DNA of 64,000 nucleotides, from the NCBI RefSeq assembly GCF_000218785.1, contig NZ_AFPO01000021.1:62001-126000 (forward strand). Direction: 5' to 3'. The translations under genes and the position numbers were made by a program. Within the stretch, counting starts at the first letter, position 1. Each line of letters opens with the position of its first letter. Shown here one piece after another: positions 32,646 to 41,311 of this stretch. The notes beneath the pieces were generated by a model. That model was not told the DNA's origin. It did no database searches and saw nothing but the letters and a program-made list of their open reading frames with translations. The DNA is from Idiomarina sp. A28L. Its GTDB lineage: Bacteria > Pseudomonadota > Gammaproteobacteria > Enterobacterales > Alteromonadaceae.

Positions 32646-33299
32646 TTAAAAACGATAGCTTATAGTAGCTGCTAAGTAACTAAAATCACCACCCAGTTGA
32701 GAGTAGTTAACACCCACTGCAAACTTATCAGCTAGCTTGTAGCGAGCGCCCAAGCTGATAATTTGATCATCCTCGCCAGAAGCTTGGATATGACGAACGC
32801 TTGCATCAAGTTCAAGGCGCTCGGTAAGCGCTTGGCGCAGGCCCACTTGCGCGTTCCAGCCATTGCTATTGCTAGTTTCTCGGTTCCGTGCGTTATCTAA
32901 AGTAATGGTTGTTTCAGAGTTTAGGTTCGCAAAACCGCCCGATACATAACCAACAACCGAATCTTGTTGAAAGAACTGGTAACCGATATTTGCGGTAACG
33001 ATTCCGAAATCGAATTTACTCCGCACCTGCGTATTATTGATCGTTAAGGTAGATGAATCTGAGCCTGTTACATAATCGCCATCAACATATAGCTTATCCG
33101 TGAGCATGTTTTCAAATTCGAAACCATAGCCACTGATACTTTGATTAGAAATATCGAAGCTAACGTAGCTAACACCCACGTTATTAAAATTTGGCGCTGT
33201 ATTGGCGGCTGCAGCTGCTGAAAGCATAGTTGCTGAACCAATTAATGCCGCTATTGCTAATTTTGATTGAATGGAATTTTTGCGAGAAAAATATTTCAT
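32646..33299 (-). CDS. Outer-membrane beta-barrel protein
   Basis: A 217-residue protein with a signal peptide (about 32 residues, ending LSAAAAANT) and barrel strands such as NVGVSYVSFDI, GYGFEFENMLTDKLYVDGDYV, NAQVGLRQALTERLELDASVRHI and ISLGARYKLADKFAVGVNYSQLG, ending AATISYRF with terminal Phe. Eight to ten strands are likely. Function unknown; no similarity to the other barrel gene (18692-19294) beyond architecture. A G-rich leader with GGAACCC precedes ATG. Confidence 0.8.
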   Translation of the reverse strand: MKYFSRKNSIQSKLAIAALIGSATMLSAAAAANTAPNFNNVGVSYVSFDISNQSISGYGFEFENMLTDKLYVDGDYVTGSDSSTLTINNTQVRSKFDFGIVTANIGYQFFQQDSVVGYVSGGFANLNSETTITLDNARNRETSNSNGWNAQVGLRQALTERLELDASVRHIQASGEDDQIISLGARYKLADKFAVGVNYSQLGGDFSYLAATISYRF

Positions 33300-33492
33300 T
33301 TACGGGTTCCTTTCGTTTATTTTTATCCTGCGCTGAGTGTCTCGATTTTGGTGCACCTTGTAAAACAATAATTTGTTACTTTTTGTTACAGCGACGAATT
33401 GAGCGTTTTTTCTGCGGTTTGCTCGCATTCGTAAAAATTAGCCGTTTTCGCTTGATTCCCACAGCTTAATTCCCTAACATACGCGCCTTGCA

Positions 33493-33583
33493 GGAGAGGT
33501 GGCCGAGCGGCTGAAGGCGCACGCCTGGAAAGTGTGTATACGGTAACCCCGTATCGAGGGTTCGAATCCCTCTCTCTCCGCCA
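33493..33583 (+). tRNA. tRNA-Ser (anticodon GGA)
   Basis: Full cloverleaf with long variable arm: acceptor GGAGAGG/TCTCTCC, D-arm GGCCGAGCGGCTGAAGGC, anticodon GGA at 33527-33529, variable stem TACGG/CCGTA, T-arm GAGGGTTCGAATCCCTC and encoded CCA. Reads UCC/UCU serine codons. A terminator follows immediately, then a 173-bp tandem array. Confidence 0.97.
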
Positions 33584-34020
33584 GATACAAAAGAACCGCC
33601 CTTGTGGCGGTTTTTTTGTATCTGATGGTGAGTGCGGATTTGGTGAGAACTCTTCGTTCGACAAAACGGCAGGAGTGCCGTTTTGGACGCGCGAGCAAAG
33701 CGAGTGCGCCCGCAGGGCGAAGGGCCATGGATGGCCCGAGTCAATCCCGACCCGCACAAGCAAAAGAACCGCCCTTGTGGCGGTTTTTTTGTATCTGATG
33801 GTGAGTGCTGATTTGGTGAGAACCCTTCGTTCGACAAAACGGCAGGAGTGCCGTTTTGGACGAGCGAGCAAAGCGAGTGCGCCCGCAGGGCGAAGGGCCA
33901 TGGATGGCCCGAGTCAATCCCGACCCGCACAAGCAAAAAAACCGCCCTTGTGGCGGTTTTTTTGTATCTGATGGTGAGTGCGGATTTGGTGAGAACCCTT
34001 CGTTCGACAAAACGGTAGGA
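33584..34020. repeat. 173-bp tandem array after tRNA-Ser (about 2.5 units)
   Basis: The segment ACCGCCCTTGTGGCGGTTTTTTT recurs at 33595, 33768 and 33941, a constant 173-nt period; the third unit is partial and ends where the DASS stop codon begins. Each unit holds an intrinsic terminator, a perfect hairpin CAAAACGGCAGGAGTGCCGT (stem AACGGCA/TGCCGTT), a hairpin GGGCCATGGATGGCCC and a degenerate tRNA 3'-half-like end (GAGTCAATCCCGACCCGCAC). Overlapping reading frames on both strands are repeats translated in several frames and are not genes. Confidence 0.92.
33595..33617 (+). terminator. Terminator of tRNA-Ser (first of three copies)
   Basis: ACCGCC-CTTGT-GGCGGT followed by seven T residues, starting 12 nt after the tRNA. 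Copies at 33768-33790 and 33941-33963; the third is also preceded by an A-run and could stop the convergent DASS transcript. Confidence 0.9.
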
Positions 34021-34022
34021 TG

Positions 34023-35417
34023 TTAAACAAACACCATCACCACAAAGGTAGTGATTACCGCCAAGAAAATATTTAATACGAAGCCTTCGCGACTCATTTC
34101 TTTGATCGTTACTTTTTGGGAGGCGAATACAATCGAGTTTGGTGGTGTAGCTACAGGTAGGCAGAAAGCACAGCTGCAAGCAATGGCAGCTGGAATCATT
34201 AACACCTCAATCGGCAAACCGGTAGCCATCGCAGTGGCCGCTAAAATAGGCATCAGCAATGTGGCGGTGGCGGTATTCGAGGTAACCTCGGTTAAGAACG
34301 ATACGCTAATGGTTAAAATAAACACGAACAACCACAATGGCATACCACCAAAGTTGCTGAGCGCACCACCAATAATATCGCCTAAACCGCTTTGCATAAT
34401 ACCGGCCGCTAAACAAATACCACCAGCGAATAGCAATAAAATACCCCATGGAATATCAACTGCTTGTTCCCAGGTTAGCAAGCGCCCTTCGCGGCCATTG
34501 CTCACCATAAACATAGCCACAACGCCTGCGAGTGCAATGGTGGAATCGCCCACTAGCGGGGTGCCGGTTAGGCCTGTCCAACCACCGAAGGGTTCCGTGC
34601 GAAACACCCATAAGAAAATCACCGCACCGAACACCATCAGCACGCGCTTTTCATAGGCGCTGATGCTGCCAAGTTTAGGCAGCTCTAATGGCACGTTCAG
34701 TTTCAAGCCTCGGGTTAGCCATAGGCCGATAACCGGGAGGCCAAGTAACACCATAGGAATACCGATGCCCATCCAGCGCGCAAAACCAAAGGATTCACCG
34801 GATATTTGCTCATAGATTGAGGCAAAAATAAGGTTTGGTGGTGTACCAATTAACGTAGCTACGCCGCCGAGCGATGCAGAATAAGCTAACCCTAGCAATA
34901 ATGCGCGTTGAAACCGGTGATCATCGCTGGCTTCTGCAAGCGCTAGCGCCACTGGTAACAAGGCTAGCACGGCAGCGGTATTCGATATCCACATAGATAA
35001 CACCGCTGAAGCCAGCATAAACGAAAGCACAAGCCGGCGGCCATCGGAAGCACCAACAAAGGCAACTAGATTGAGCGCCATACGGCGGTGAACGCCACTA
35101 GCTTCCACAGCTTTGGCGAGCATAAATGCGCCCATAAATAAGATAATAACTGGATCGCCAAGAGCGCGGCTAGATTCTTGAAAACTTAAGATACCGCCCA
35201 GCGGCAGCAACACGAAAGGGAGTAATGAGGTTACCGGTAATGGCAATGCTTCGGTTATCCACCACCAGGCCACCCAAACTACTACAGCAAATGTCCAAGC
35301 AGCTGGTGCTGGCATGCCAGATAGGGTTACGGCAGCAAGCACAATGGCGGCAATTAACGGCCCGAGAATGATTTGGCTGGGTGCTAGCCGCCATTTTTTC
35401 ACTTCTTCATTAACCAT
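34023..35417 (-). CDS. DASS-family Na+/dicarboxylate or sulfate symporter
   Basis: A 464-residue SLC13-type carrier. Both substrate/Na+ signature loops are present: SNTAAVLALLPVALAL in the first half and SNTATATLLMPILAATA in the second, plus the hairpin FMLAKAVEASGVHRR and LIGTPPNLIFASI. About eleven helices. Transports divalent anions (succinate, malate or similar) with Na+, fitting a marine cell. The 3' end touches the tandem array behind tRNA-Ser. Substrate not defined. Confidence 0.88.
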   Translation of the reverse strand: MVNEEVKKWRLAPSQIILGPLIAAIVLAAVTLSGMPAPAAWTFAVVVWVAWWWITEALPLPVTSLLPFVLLPLGGILSFQESSRALGDPVIILFMGAFMLAKAVEASGVHRRMALNLVAFVGASDGRRLVLSFMLASAVLSMWISNTAAVLALLPVALALAEASDDHRFQRALLLGLAYSASLGGVATLIGTPPNLIFASIYEQISGESFGFARWMGIGIPMVLLGLPVIGLWLTRGLKLNVPLELPKLGSISAYEKRVLMVFGAVIFLWVFRTEPFGGWTGLTGTPLVGDSTIALAGVVAMFMVSNGREGRLLTWEQAVDIPWGILLLFAGGICLAAGIMQSGLGDIIGGALSNFGGMPLWLFVFILTISVSFLTEVTSNTATATLLMPILAATAMATGLPIEVLMIPAAIACSCAFCLPVATPPNSIVFASQKVTIKEMSREGFVLNIFLAVITTFVVMVFV

Positions 35418-35580
35418 GAGCTTCCCTGATGCGTGTTTTATATTATCTGTTTTCTAATGAATACAGCATTCTAACCACAAACAACATGAAAATCATCGAG
35501 CCAACTATTGATCTGTATCATCTCAAACGCATAGCGGAATTCTTATACTAAGCCCATTCCAATAAATGCGGAGCATTGCT

Positions 35581-35709
35581 ATGAACTTACTACAAGAATT
35601 CTTTCGTGACCCAGTGATTTTCTTTTCATTTACTGGTTTAGCAACAGTGTTGGCTATTTGTATTTTTTACGCTATTTACTTTATTTACAAAATAAATAAA
35701 GACGCGTAA
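35581..35709 (+). CDS. Small single-helix membrane protein, DUF3149-like
   Basis: A 42-residue product MNLLQEFFRDPVIFF followed by SFTGLATVLAICIFYAIYF and a short cytosolic tail. GGAG lies 7 nt upstream of the ATG. Layout (acidic/aromatic start with DPV, one helix with Cys-Phe-Tyr, Lys-rich tail) fits DUF3149 proteins of gammaproteobacteria. Function unknown. It sits between the divergent DASS gene and the convergent dehydrogenase-fold gene. Confidence 0.72.
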   Translation: MNLLQEFFRDPVIFFSFTGLATVLAICIFYAIYFIYKINKDA

Positions 35710-35723
35710 TGGCACTCTGCGGC

Positions 35724-36647
35724 TTACTCATCACCCAGTAATTGCCACCCAGATTTGCGCAAGCGCATATTGCTCAGGCGCTTGCTGCCGCGAGGGCCCA
35801 CTTCGTTACTTCTGGGCAACTTAGCCACTACAGTGGCTGGATCTAGCCCGATTTGTGCGGCTATGCGGCGCACATAATCTTCGCCAAACAGCGGCTCATC
35901 TTCACAGGCAATATACACTTCTTCTAGGGTTGCACCCATAAAATGTTGCAACGCCAGATGCTCGAGCGCGCCAGCCAAATCATCAGCATGAATGCGGTTA
36001 TGCCACACCGGTGTAATGGTGTAAGTGCCTTCGCTAATTGCACGATACATGCGTTCACGGCCTGGCCCATAAATACCGGCTGCACGAACAATAGCTAGGT
36101 GTGCTTTTTTCCCAGCCAAACCCGCTCGTAACGTATTCTCAGCTGCTAACAATTGCTCACCGCTGGCTGAACTTGGTTCGGCGGGTAAACTTTCATCCAC
36201 CCATTCACCTTCACGCTGCCCGTATACGCTAGTGCTGGAAACATAGAGAATCAGTGTATCGCTCTCTGCTGGCAGGTGTTGCACAAGTTGCTGCATAGGC
36301 ACTACATACCCTTGATGATAGCCTTCAGTACTGTATTCCGAGGGTGTGAGGGTTACTACGATAAGATCCCATTGCTCTTGCATGAGCTTTGCCCAAGTAT
36401 CCGCATGGCTTACATCGCCCGCTTGCACGACAACGCCTTCAATTTCACTGGCTGAATTCGCATTGCGGCGCACGCCGGTTACGGCAAAACCAATCTCCAC
36501 TAACATCGGCGCTAAGCGGCTGCCGATATCGCCATAGCCAATAAGCAATGCTTTTGGTTGTTCATCGCCATCGCTTATTTCGCCATGCTCGTGGCCACAA
36601 TGCGGGCCGTGCTCGTGTTCGCCTTCTTTTTCGAGAGCATCATGCAT
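35724..36647 (-). CDS. NAD(P)-dependent SDR/YeeZ-like protein with His-rich N-terminus
   Basis: A protein of about 307 residues. After a metal-binding-like leader (EHEHGPHCGHEHGE) comes an extended-SDR Rossmann fold: ALLIGYGDIGSRLAP, VVTLTPSEYS, LYVSSTSVYGQ with the SDR Ser/Tyr region, RAAGIYGPGRER and NRIHADDLAGAL. This resembles YeeZ and similar NAD-dependent epimerase/dehydratase proteins of unknown substrate. I chose the ATG at 36647, preceded by GAGGTG 9 nt away; a longer frame reads through a terminator-like hairpin (36669-36694) and is unlikely. It follows nadA. Confidence 0.78.
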   Translation of the reverse strand: MHDALEKEGEHEHGPHCGHEHGEISDGDEQPKALLIGYGDIGSRLAPMLVEIGFAVTGVRRNANSASEIEGVVVQAGDVSHADTWAKLMQEQWDLIVVTLTPSEYSTEGYHQGYVVPMQQLVQHLPAESDTLILYVSSTSVYGQREGEWVDESLPAEPSSASGEQLLAAENTLRAGLAGKKAHLAIVRAAGIYGPGRERMYRAISEGTYTITPVWHNRIHADDLAGALEHLALQHFMGATLEEVYIACEDEPLFGEDYVRRIAAQIGLDPATVVAKLPRSNEVGPRGSKRLSNMRLRKSGWQLLGDE

Positions 36648-36668
36648 ATCGTTCTTCACCTCATACAA

Positions 36669-36694
36669 TAAGGGCCGAGAAATCTCAGCCCTTA
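36669..36694 (-). terminator. Hairpin between nadA and the SDR gene
   Basis: On the minus strand TAAGGGC-TGAGA-TTTC-TCGG-CCCTTA forms a stem followed by TTGT. Probably attenuates or ends nadA mRNA. Confidence 0.55.
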
Positions 36695-36733
36695 GGTTAT
36701 TCATTATCATTGCCGTTATTGCTTTCAATCCGG

Positions 36734-37774
36734 TTAACGCAAAGAGCGGGCAAAATCCAACATACGATTTAGTGGCTGCATAGCGCGTTCGCCAAGTGCT
36801 GCATCTACGTGAATCTCATGCATGGCACCGCCATTTTCTAATGCATTTTCAATGGCTGCTAAACCGTTCATTGCCATCCATGGGCAGTGTGCACAGCTTC
36901 GGCAAGTTGCACCATCGCCACCTGTTGGCGCTTCAATAAATACTTTCTCAGGCGAAAGTTGCTGCATTTTATAAAAAATGCCTTTATCAGTAGCTACAAT
37001 AAAACGCTTATTCGGCAACTCTTGGCTGGCTTTAATCAACTGCGATGTAGAACCTACAGAATCGGCTAGATCAACAATAGCAGCCGGCGATTCTGGGTGT
37101 ACTAAAATAGCTGCATCTGGGTATTGTTGTTTTAACTGGCGTAGAGAATTTGCCTTAAATTCATCGTGTACAATACAAGCGCCCTGCCAAAGCACCATAT
37201 CTGCACCGGTTTTCTTGGCCAGATATCCACCTAAATGGCGATCTGGTGCCCAAAGAATTTTTTCACCGGCACTATCGAGGTGCTCAATCAAATCAACCGC
37301 AATAGAGGAAGTAACAACCCAATCCGCACGAGCTTTTACCGCTGCCGACGTATTGGCGTACACCACAACGGTGTGGTCAGGGTACTGATCGCAAAATGCT
37401 GAAAACTCTTCAATCGGGCAGCCCAAATCTAACGAGCAGGTAGCTTCAAGTGTTGGCATAAGCACGGTTTTTTCCGGCGTAAGAATTTTTGCCGTTTCGC
37501 CCATGAAGCGCACACCAGCAACAATTAGGGTTTCCGCCGGGTGTTCGGAACCGAAACGCGCCATTTCCAATGAATCGGCTACACAGCCACCCGTTTCCTC
37601 AGCCAGGGCTTGGATTTCTGGGTCAGTATAATAGTGCGCCACCAGCACGGCATTCTTTGCTTTCAGCAATGCTTTAATTCGCTCGCGATGTGCGCTTTTT
37701 TCCGCTTCACTAAGCGGTTTAGGCTTGGCTGGGAAATCAAACTCCAACGGCGCTAAAACTTGTGCTTGGGTCAT
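36734..37774 (-). CDS. nadA: Quinolinate synthase NadA
   Basis: A 346-residue [4Fe-4S] enzyme that condenses iminoaspartate with dihydroxyacetone phosphate to quinolinate in NAD synthesis. Visible motifs are [91 protein letters not shown] and the cysteine cluster [13 protein letters not shown]. The three cluster cysteines are all present. The tRNA-Lys genes and cpoB upstream reproduce the cpoB-tRNA-nadA order of enterics. Confidence 0.95.
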   Translation of the reverse strand: MTQAQVLAPLEFDFPAKPKPLSEAEKSAHRERIKALLKAKNAVLVAHYYTDPEIQALAEETGGCVADSLEMARFGSEHPAETLIVAGVRFMGETAKILTPEKTVLMPTLEATCSLDLGCPIEEFSAFCDQYPDHTVVVYANTSAAVKARADWVVTSSIAVDLIEHLDSAGEKILWAPDRHLGGYLAKKTGADMVLWQGACIVHDEFKANSLRQLKQQYPDAAILVHPESPAAIVDLADSVGSTSQLIKASQELPNKRFIVATDKGIFYKMQQLSPEKVFIEAPTGGDGATCRSCAHCPWMAMNGLAAIENALENGGAMHEIHVDAALGERAMQPLNRMLDFARSLR

Positions 37775-38008
37775 GTCTCTTCCACTTTCACTTGGCTAGT
37801 ATGTTGCTCGCTACTCATAATAAGCCGCTTCAAAAGCCTAATTAGCGGGCAGGCTTGCGTTGTATATAGTATAACGCATGTGCAGGCTTTGTTCACGGCA
37901 AACACTAAGCTACAAAAGCGATTGAATAGAATTTATATTTCGATAAAGATGTGTGGTTTAGTTCAGGAGGTTACGTGCATATTACAATGGGAGATCAGAA
38001 CGTTGAGA

Positions 38009-38084
38009 TGGTGGGTCGTGCAGGATTCGAACCTGCGACCAATTGATTAAAAGTCAACTGCTCTACCAACTGAGCTAACGACCC
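38009..38084 (-). tRNA. tRNA-Lys (anticodon TTT), copy 1
   Basis: Cloverleaf GGGTCGTTAGCTCAGTTGG... with anticodon TTT, T-arm GCAGGTTCGAATCCTGC and encoded CCA. Sequence identical to copy 2; about 107 bp apart. Confidence 0.96.
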
Positions 38085-38191
38085 ATCTGGACTAACGATC
38101 TATTTGATACTTTGCGATGATGCATATCGATGCTGCACATTCGAGATTTGAATGTTTCACGTGACGCTACACTACATGCGGATTGAAAAAG

Positions 38192-38267
38192 TGGTGGGTC
38201 GTGCAGGATTCGAACCTGCGACCAATTGATTAAAAGTCAACTGCTCTACCAACTGAGCTAACGACCC
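38192..38267 (-). tRNA. tRNA-Lys (anticodon TTT), copy 2
   Basis: Same 76-nt sequence as copy 1, including CCA. It is upstream in transcription direction and probably shares a promoter in 38268-38469 with copy 1. Confidence 0.96.
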
Positions 38268-38469
38268 ACATTCAAACTTTTCTATCACCAAAAACGAAAT
38301 ATAAAGTGTTTACACTTTGCTGTGGCAACGGCGGCATAGTTTACTGAAATATCGCTGTGATGCAAGAAAGAATCGGCCGTTAATTTGTATTTTTTTGCTT
38401 TTAACGGCCCTTTCGCTCGATTTATAATCGAAACCTGTATTTTCTAACTTTTCTTTAACTTTCCGCTGA

Positions 38470-39219
38470 TTACAAATTCTCCAACTGGCGGCCAGCCATT
38501 TCAGCTTCGGTGGAGTTTGCATATTCAGAGCGCACCTGATTAAAGTAACGTTGTGCCTCGCTACGGTTATTCTCGGTTGCAGCGATCATACCTAGTTTAA
38601 GTAGGCAATCTGCCCGTTTATTCGATTCGGGGAAATCACGCACCACAGTGGTGAAGTTTGCTTTTGCTTCGCTATAGTTTTCTTGCGCATAAAATAGCTG
38701 CCCTAACCAATAGCGAGCGTTACTGGTATACGAAGAGCCTGGGTAGTTCTCTAAAAATGCTTGGAATTGCGGAATCGCACGTTCGTATTGGCGCTCTTGT
38801 AACACAAGCGCTACGGCTCGATCGTAAGCCACATTCTCGCTTTCATTATCAGAATAGCTCACATTTGAATTCGGTAGCGTTACTGCTGGTGCTTCCGCAG
38901 ATTGCCGAATTTGTTGAGAGAGCCTATCGAGCTCCTGATAAATATCACGTTGGCGCTGCAAAATCTGATTGAGTTGGTGCGCGTGTTCCTCTGAAGTGCC
39001 GCGAAGATCACTGAGTTCACGCTGCAAACGGCCAAGCTGTTCCAGCATTTCGCCTTGCCCTTGGTTTCTCCCTGCCAGTAAACGCTCAAGCCTATCAAGG
39101 CGTTCCTGCACTGTTTCATTACCTTGAGCATTCGCCACACTTACCACCGGTGCACCTTGGGCAAAAACCGCAGTGCTAAAACCAATAGCAATTACTAAGC
39201 CTGAGAGTTTCATCAACAT
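38470..39219 (-). CDS. cpoB: Cell-division coordinator CpoB (YbgF)
   Basis: A 249-residue periplasmic protein: signal peptide (MKLSGLVIAIGFSTAVFAQG), an N-terminal trimerising coiled coil (VQERLDRLERLLAGRNQ, EMLEQLGRLQRELSDLR) and C-terminal TPR repeats (YDRAVALVLQERQYERAIPQFQAF, SNARYWLGQLFYAQENYSEAKANF). CpoB couples peptidoglycan synthesis with outer-membrane constriction through TolA and PBP1B. It closes the tol-pal operon. ATG at 39219 and 39213 are both possible. Confidence 0.92.
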   Translation of the reverse strand: MLMKLSGLVIAIGFSTAVFAQGAPVVSVANAQGNETVQERLDRLERLLAGRNQGQGEMLEQLGRLQRELSDLRGTSEEHAHQLNQILQRQRDIYQELDRLSQQIRQSAEAPAVTLPNSNVSYSDNESENVAYDRAVALVLQERQYERAIPQFQAFLENYPGSSYTSNARYWLGQLFYAQENYSEAKANFTTVVRDFPESNKRADCLLKLGMIAATENNRSEAQRYFNQVRSEYANSTEAEMAGRQLENL

Positions 39220-39242
39220 ATTTTCTATTCTTCCTATACATG

Positions 39243-39272
39243 CCGGTAAGCAGCTTTTACCTTGCTTACCGG
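39243..39272 (-). terminator. Hairpin between pal and cpoB
   Basis: CCGGTAAGCA and TGCTTACCGG pair around a 10-nt loop. No T-run, so it may be a processing or attenuation element rather than a full terminator. Confidence 0.5.
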
Positions 39273-39343
39273 ACGTGTAGCTTTAACCGTAAAGGCCTTT
39301 CTTAGCACACTAGCACGAGTAAACCAGAACTAGTAAACCAGAA

Positions 39344-39886
39344 TTAGTAAACAAGAACCGCACGGCGATTTTGTGACCAAGCACGCTCGCTGCTTCCACG
39401 CGCTAATGGTTTTTCTTCACCAAATGAAACCACTTCGATTTGTGAAGAAAGCACACCTAAGTTACGCAAGTAAGTAGCAACTGAGTTACCACGGCGCTCG
39501 CCAAGAGCAATGTTGTATTCTGGCGTGCCACGCTCATCGGTATGGCCTTCAATAACAACCGTTACTGATGGGTTCCGCGCTAAATAATCAGCGTGTGCTG
39601 TTAACAATTCAGCGAACTCACCACGCACTGTTGATTCATCGAAATCAAAGTAAATGATGTGTTCTTGACGCAATTCAGCATAACGCTGTTGGCGTTGTTC
39701 TTCTGGTGATTGCATGCGATCTGCAGCACCTGTTGTTACACCACCACGCGTTCCATCGGTTTGCTCACTGCCAGTGCGGCCAGAGCTTGAACTATCCATA
39801 TCTTCATCTGGTGAGCTAGAACATGCGGCCAAAGTGGCTACGGAAACTAAAACTGCTAATGTTTTTAAAAATTTATTTAACTGCAT
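39344..39886 (-). CDS. pal: Peptidoglycan-associated lipoprotein Pal
   Basis: A 180-residue lipoprotein with lipobox LAAC (Cys at 22), a low-complexity Ser/Asp/Gly linker, then an OmpA-like peptidoglycan-binding domain: IIYFDFDESTV, VVIEGHTDERGTPEYNIALGERR, VVSFGEEKPL. Anchored in the outer membrane, it binds TolB and peptidoglycan. Last but one gene of tolQRAB-pal-cpoB. Ends ...NRRAVLVY, normal for the family. Confidence 0.95.
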   Translation of the reverse strand: MQLNKFLKTLAVLVSVATLAACSSSPDEDMDSSSSGRTGSEQTDGTRGGVTTGAADRMQSPEEQRQQRYAELRQEHIIYFDFDESTVRGEFAELLTAHADYLARNPSVTVVIEGHTDERGTPEYNIALGERRGNSVATYLRNLGVLSSQIEVVSFGEEKPLARGSSERAWSQNRRAVLVY

Positions 39887-39947
39887 TTTGCGAACCTGCT
39901 CAAAGTTGAAAGTGAACCATTAGTTTAAAAATATCACGTTTTTCAGT

Positions 39948-41300
39948 TTAGAGAAACGGTGACCAAGCCGGAGCTTTAACTTCGCCATCACGGGAAGGTA
40001 AGCGAGCTCGGAAACGCCCATCCATCGATACCAACGCCAACACTTGCTTACCGTTGTAGGTGGTACTGTAAATAATCATACTGCCGTTCGGTGCCACACT
40101 TGGCGATTCATCCAAGCTCGTTTCAGTGAGCACTTGAAAATTCCCGCTGGGGTATTCTTGCCGACCAATGTGAAACTGCCCATTGTTTCGGTTTACTACC
40201 ACCATTCCCTTACCATCGGGAGTTACCACGCCACCTAAGTTGGCTTCACCATCAAAGGTAACGCGGCGAATGCGTTTTGAATCTAAATCAACTCGATAAA
40301 TCTGAGCCCGGCCACCCCGTTCTGAAGTAAACGTAAGTGATTTACCATCTGGTGTCCAATACGGTTCCGTATCAATACGCCAATGATCGGTTATCTGCTC
40401 AACCCGGCGGCTGGCGATATCCATCACGTATATATCTGGTGCGCCATCTTTCGATAACACCATGGCCATCTTAGTACCATCGGGTGACCACGAAGGTGAG
40501 CCATTGATACCTCGAAATGAGGTAAGTTTTACCCGCTCAGTGGTATAAATATCTTGAATAAAAATTTCAGGGCGGCCATTTTCAAAGCTTACATAGGCTA
40601 ACCGGTTTCCTTCTGGCGACCAACTCGGCGACATCAAGGGTTCTGGTGAACGCAACAATACTCGTTCGTTGTAACCATCGTAATCACTTACCATTAAGTG
40701 ATAAGGGTTTTCTTCATCGAAATCTACGTAAATATAGGCGATTCTGGTTAAAAATGCCCCTCTCTCGCCCGTTAATGCTTCGTAAACAACATCAGAAATA
40801 CGATGCGAATATTGGCGGAACTGACTTGGGCTCACAACCGAGCTACGGCCATCAATAACATGATCGTTGCTATTGATTAACGCACCATCAACCAAAGCTT
40901 GCGCTGTACCGCCGGTTATTTGCCCGCGAAGCGGATCAATAAGCTCGTAAGTTACTTGAAAGCGATTACCAGAGAGCGGGCTCACTTCGCCTACAAGCAT
41001 AGCTTCTACGCCTAAACGGCCCCATGCTGCATAATCGCCAACATCCAAATCTTTACCCGGCTGCCCCGGCATTTGCGCGGTATCAATTGGGTTAAAGCGG
41101 CCGCTACGGCGTAAATCAGCGATTACAATTTCAGCAAAATTGTAAGGTGCTTCGCCTTCACCGAGCCATTGAAATGGCACGATAGCCACTGGCCGAGCGC
41201 TATCCTGGCCTTCGGTAATCACGATTTCGAGGGTACTTTGCGCATATGCGGCGCTTATCGATGCCCAAATTACTAAAATTCCAATCAATACGCGTTTCAT
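39948..41300 (-). CDS. tolB: Periplasmic beta-propeller protein TolB
   Basis: A 450-residue protein with signal peptide ([18 protein letters not shown]), an N-terminal TolB domain ([18 protein letters not shown]) and a six-bladed propeller with repeated [34 protein letters not shown] and [17 protein letters not shown] blocks. It links TolA to Pal. It follows tolA by 11 nt. Full length. Confidence 0.95.
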   Translation of the reverse strand: MKRVLIGILVIWASISAAYAQSTLEIVITEGQDSARPVAIVPFQWLGEGEAPYNFAEIVIADLRRSGRFNPIDTAQMPGQPGKDLDVGDYAAWGRLGVEAMLVGEVSPLSGNRFQVTYELIDPLRGQITGGTAQALVDGALINSNDHVIDGRSSVVSPSQFRQYSHRISDVVYEALTGERGAFLTRIAYIYVDFDEENPYHLMVSDYDGYNERVLLRSPEPLMSPSWSPEGNRLAYVSFENGRPEIFIQDIYTTERVKLTSFRGINGSPSWSPDGTKMAMVLSKDGAPDIYVMDIASRRVEQITDHWRIDTEPYWTPDGKSLTFTSERGGRAQIYRVDLDSKRIRRVTFDGEANLGGVVTPDGKGMVVVNRNNGQFHIGRQEYPSGNFQVLTETSLDESPSVAPNGSMIIYSTTYNGKQVLALVSMDGRFRARLPSRDGEVKAPAWSPFL

Positions 41301-41311
41301 CGGCTCTCCAC

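Noticed and set aside
33584-34020. CRISPR array
   Set aside because: The unit is 173 bp with near-identical content throughout and no unique spacers; no cas genes in the window.
33386-34179. Several overlapping reading frames on both strands in the tRNA-Ser array
   Set aside because: They are the 173-bp repeat read in different frames, cross the tRNA and terminators, and lack ribosome-binding sites.
38375-38409. Stem GGCCGTTAA/TTAACGGCC near the cpoB end
   Set aside because: 17-nt loop and no T-run; could be a weak terminator but not supported well enough to list.
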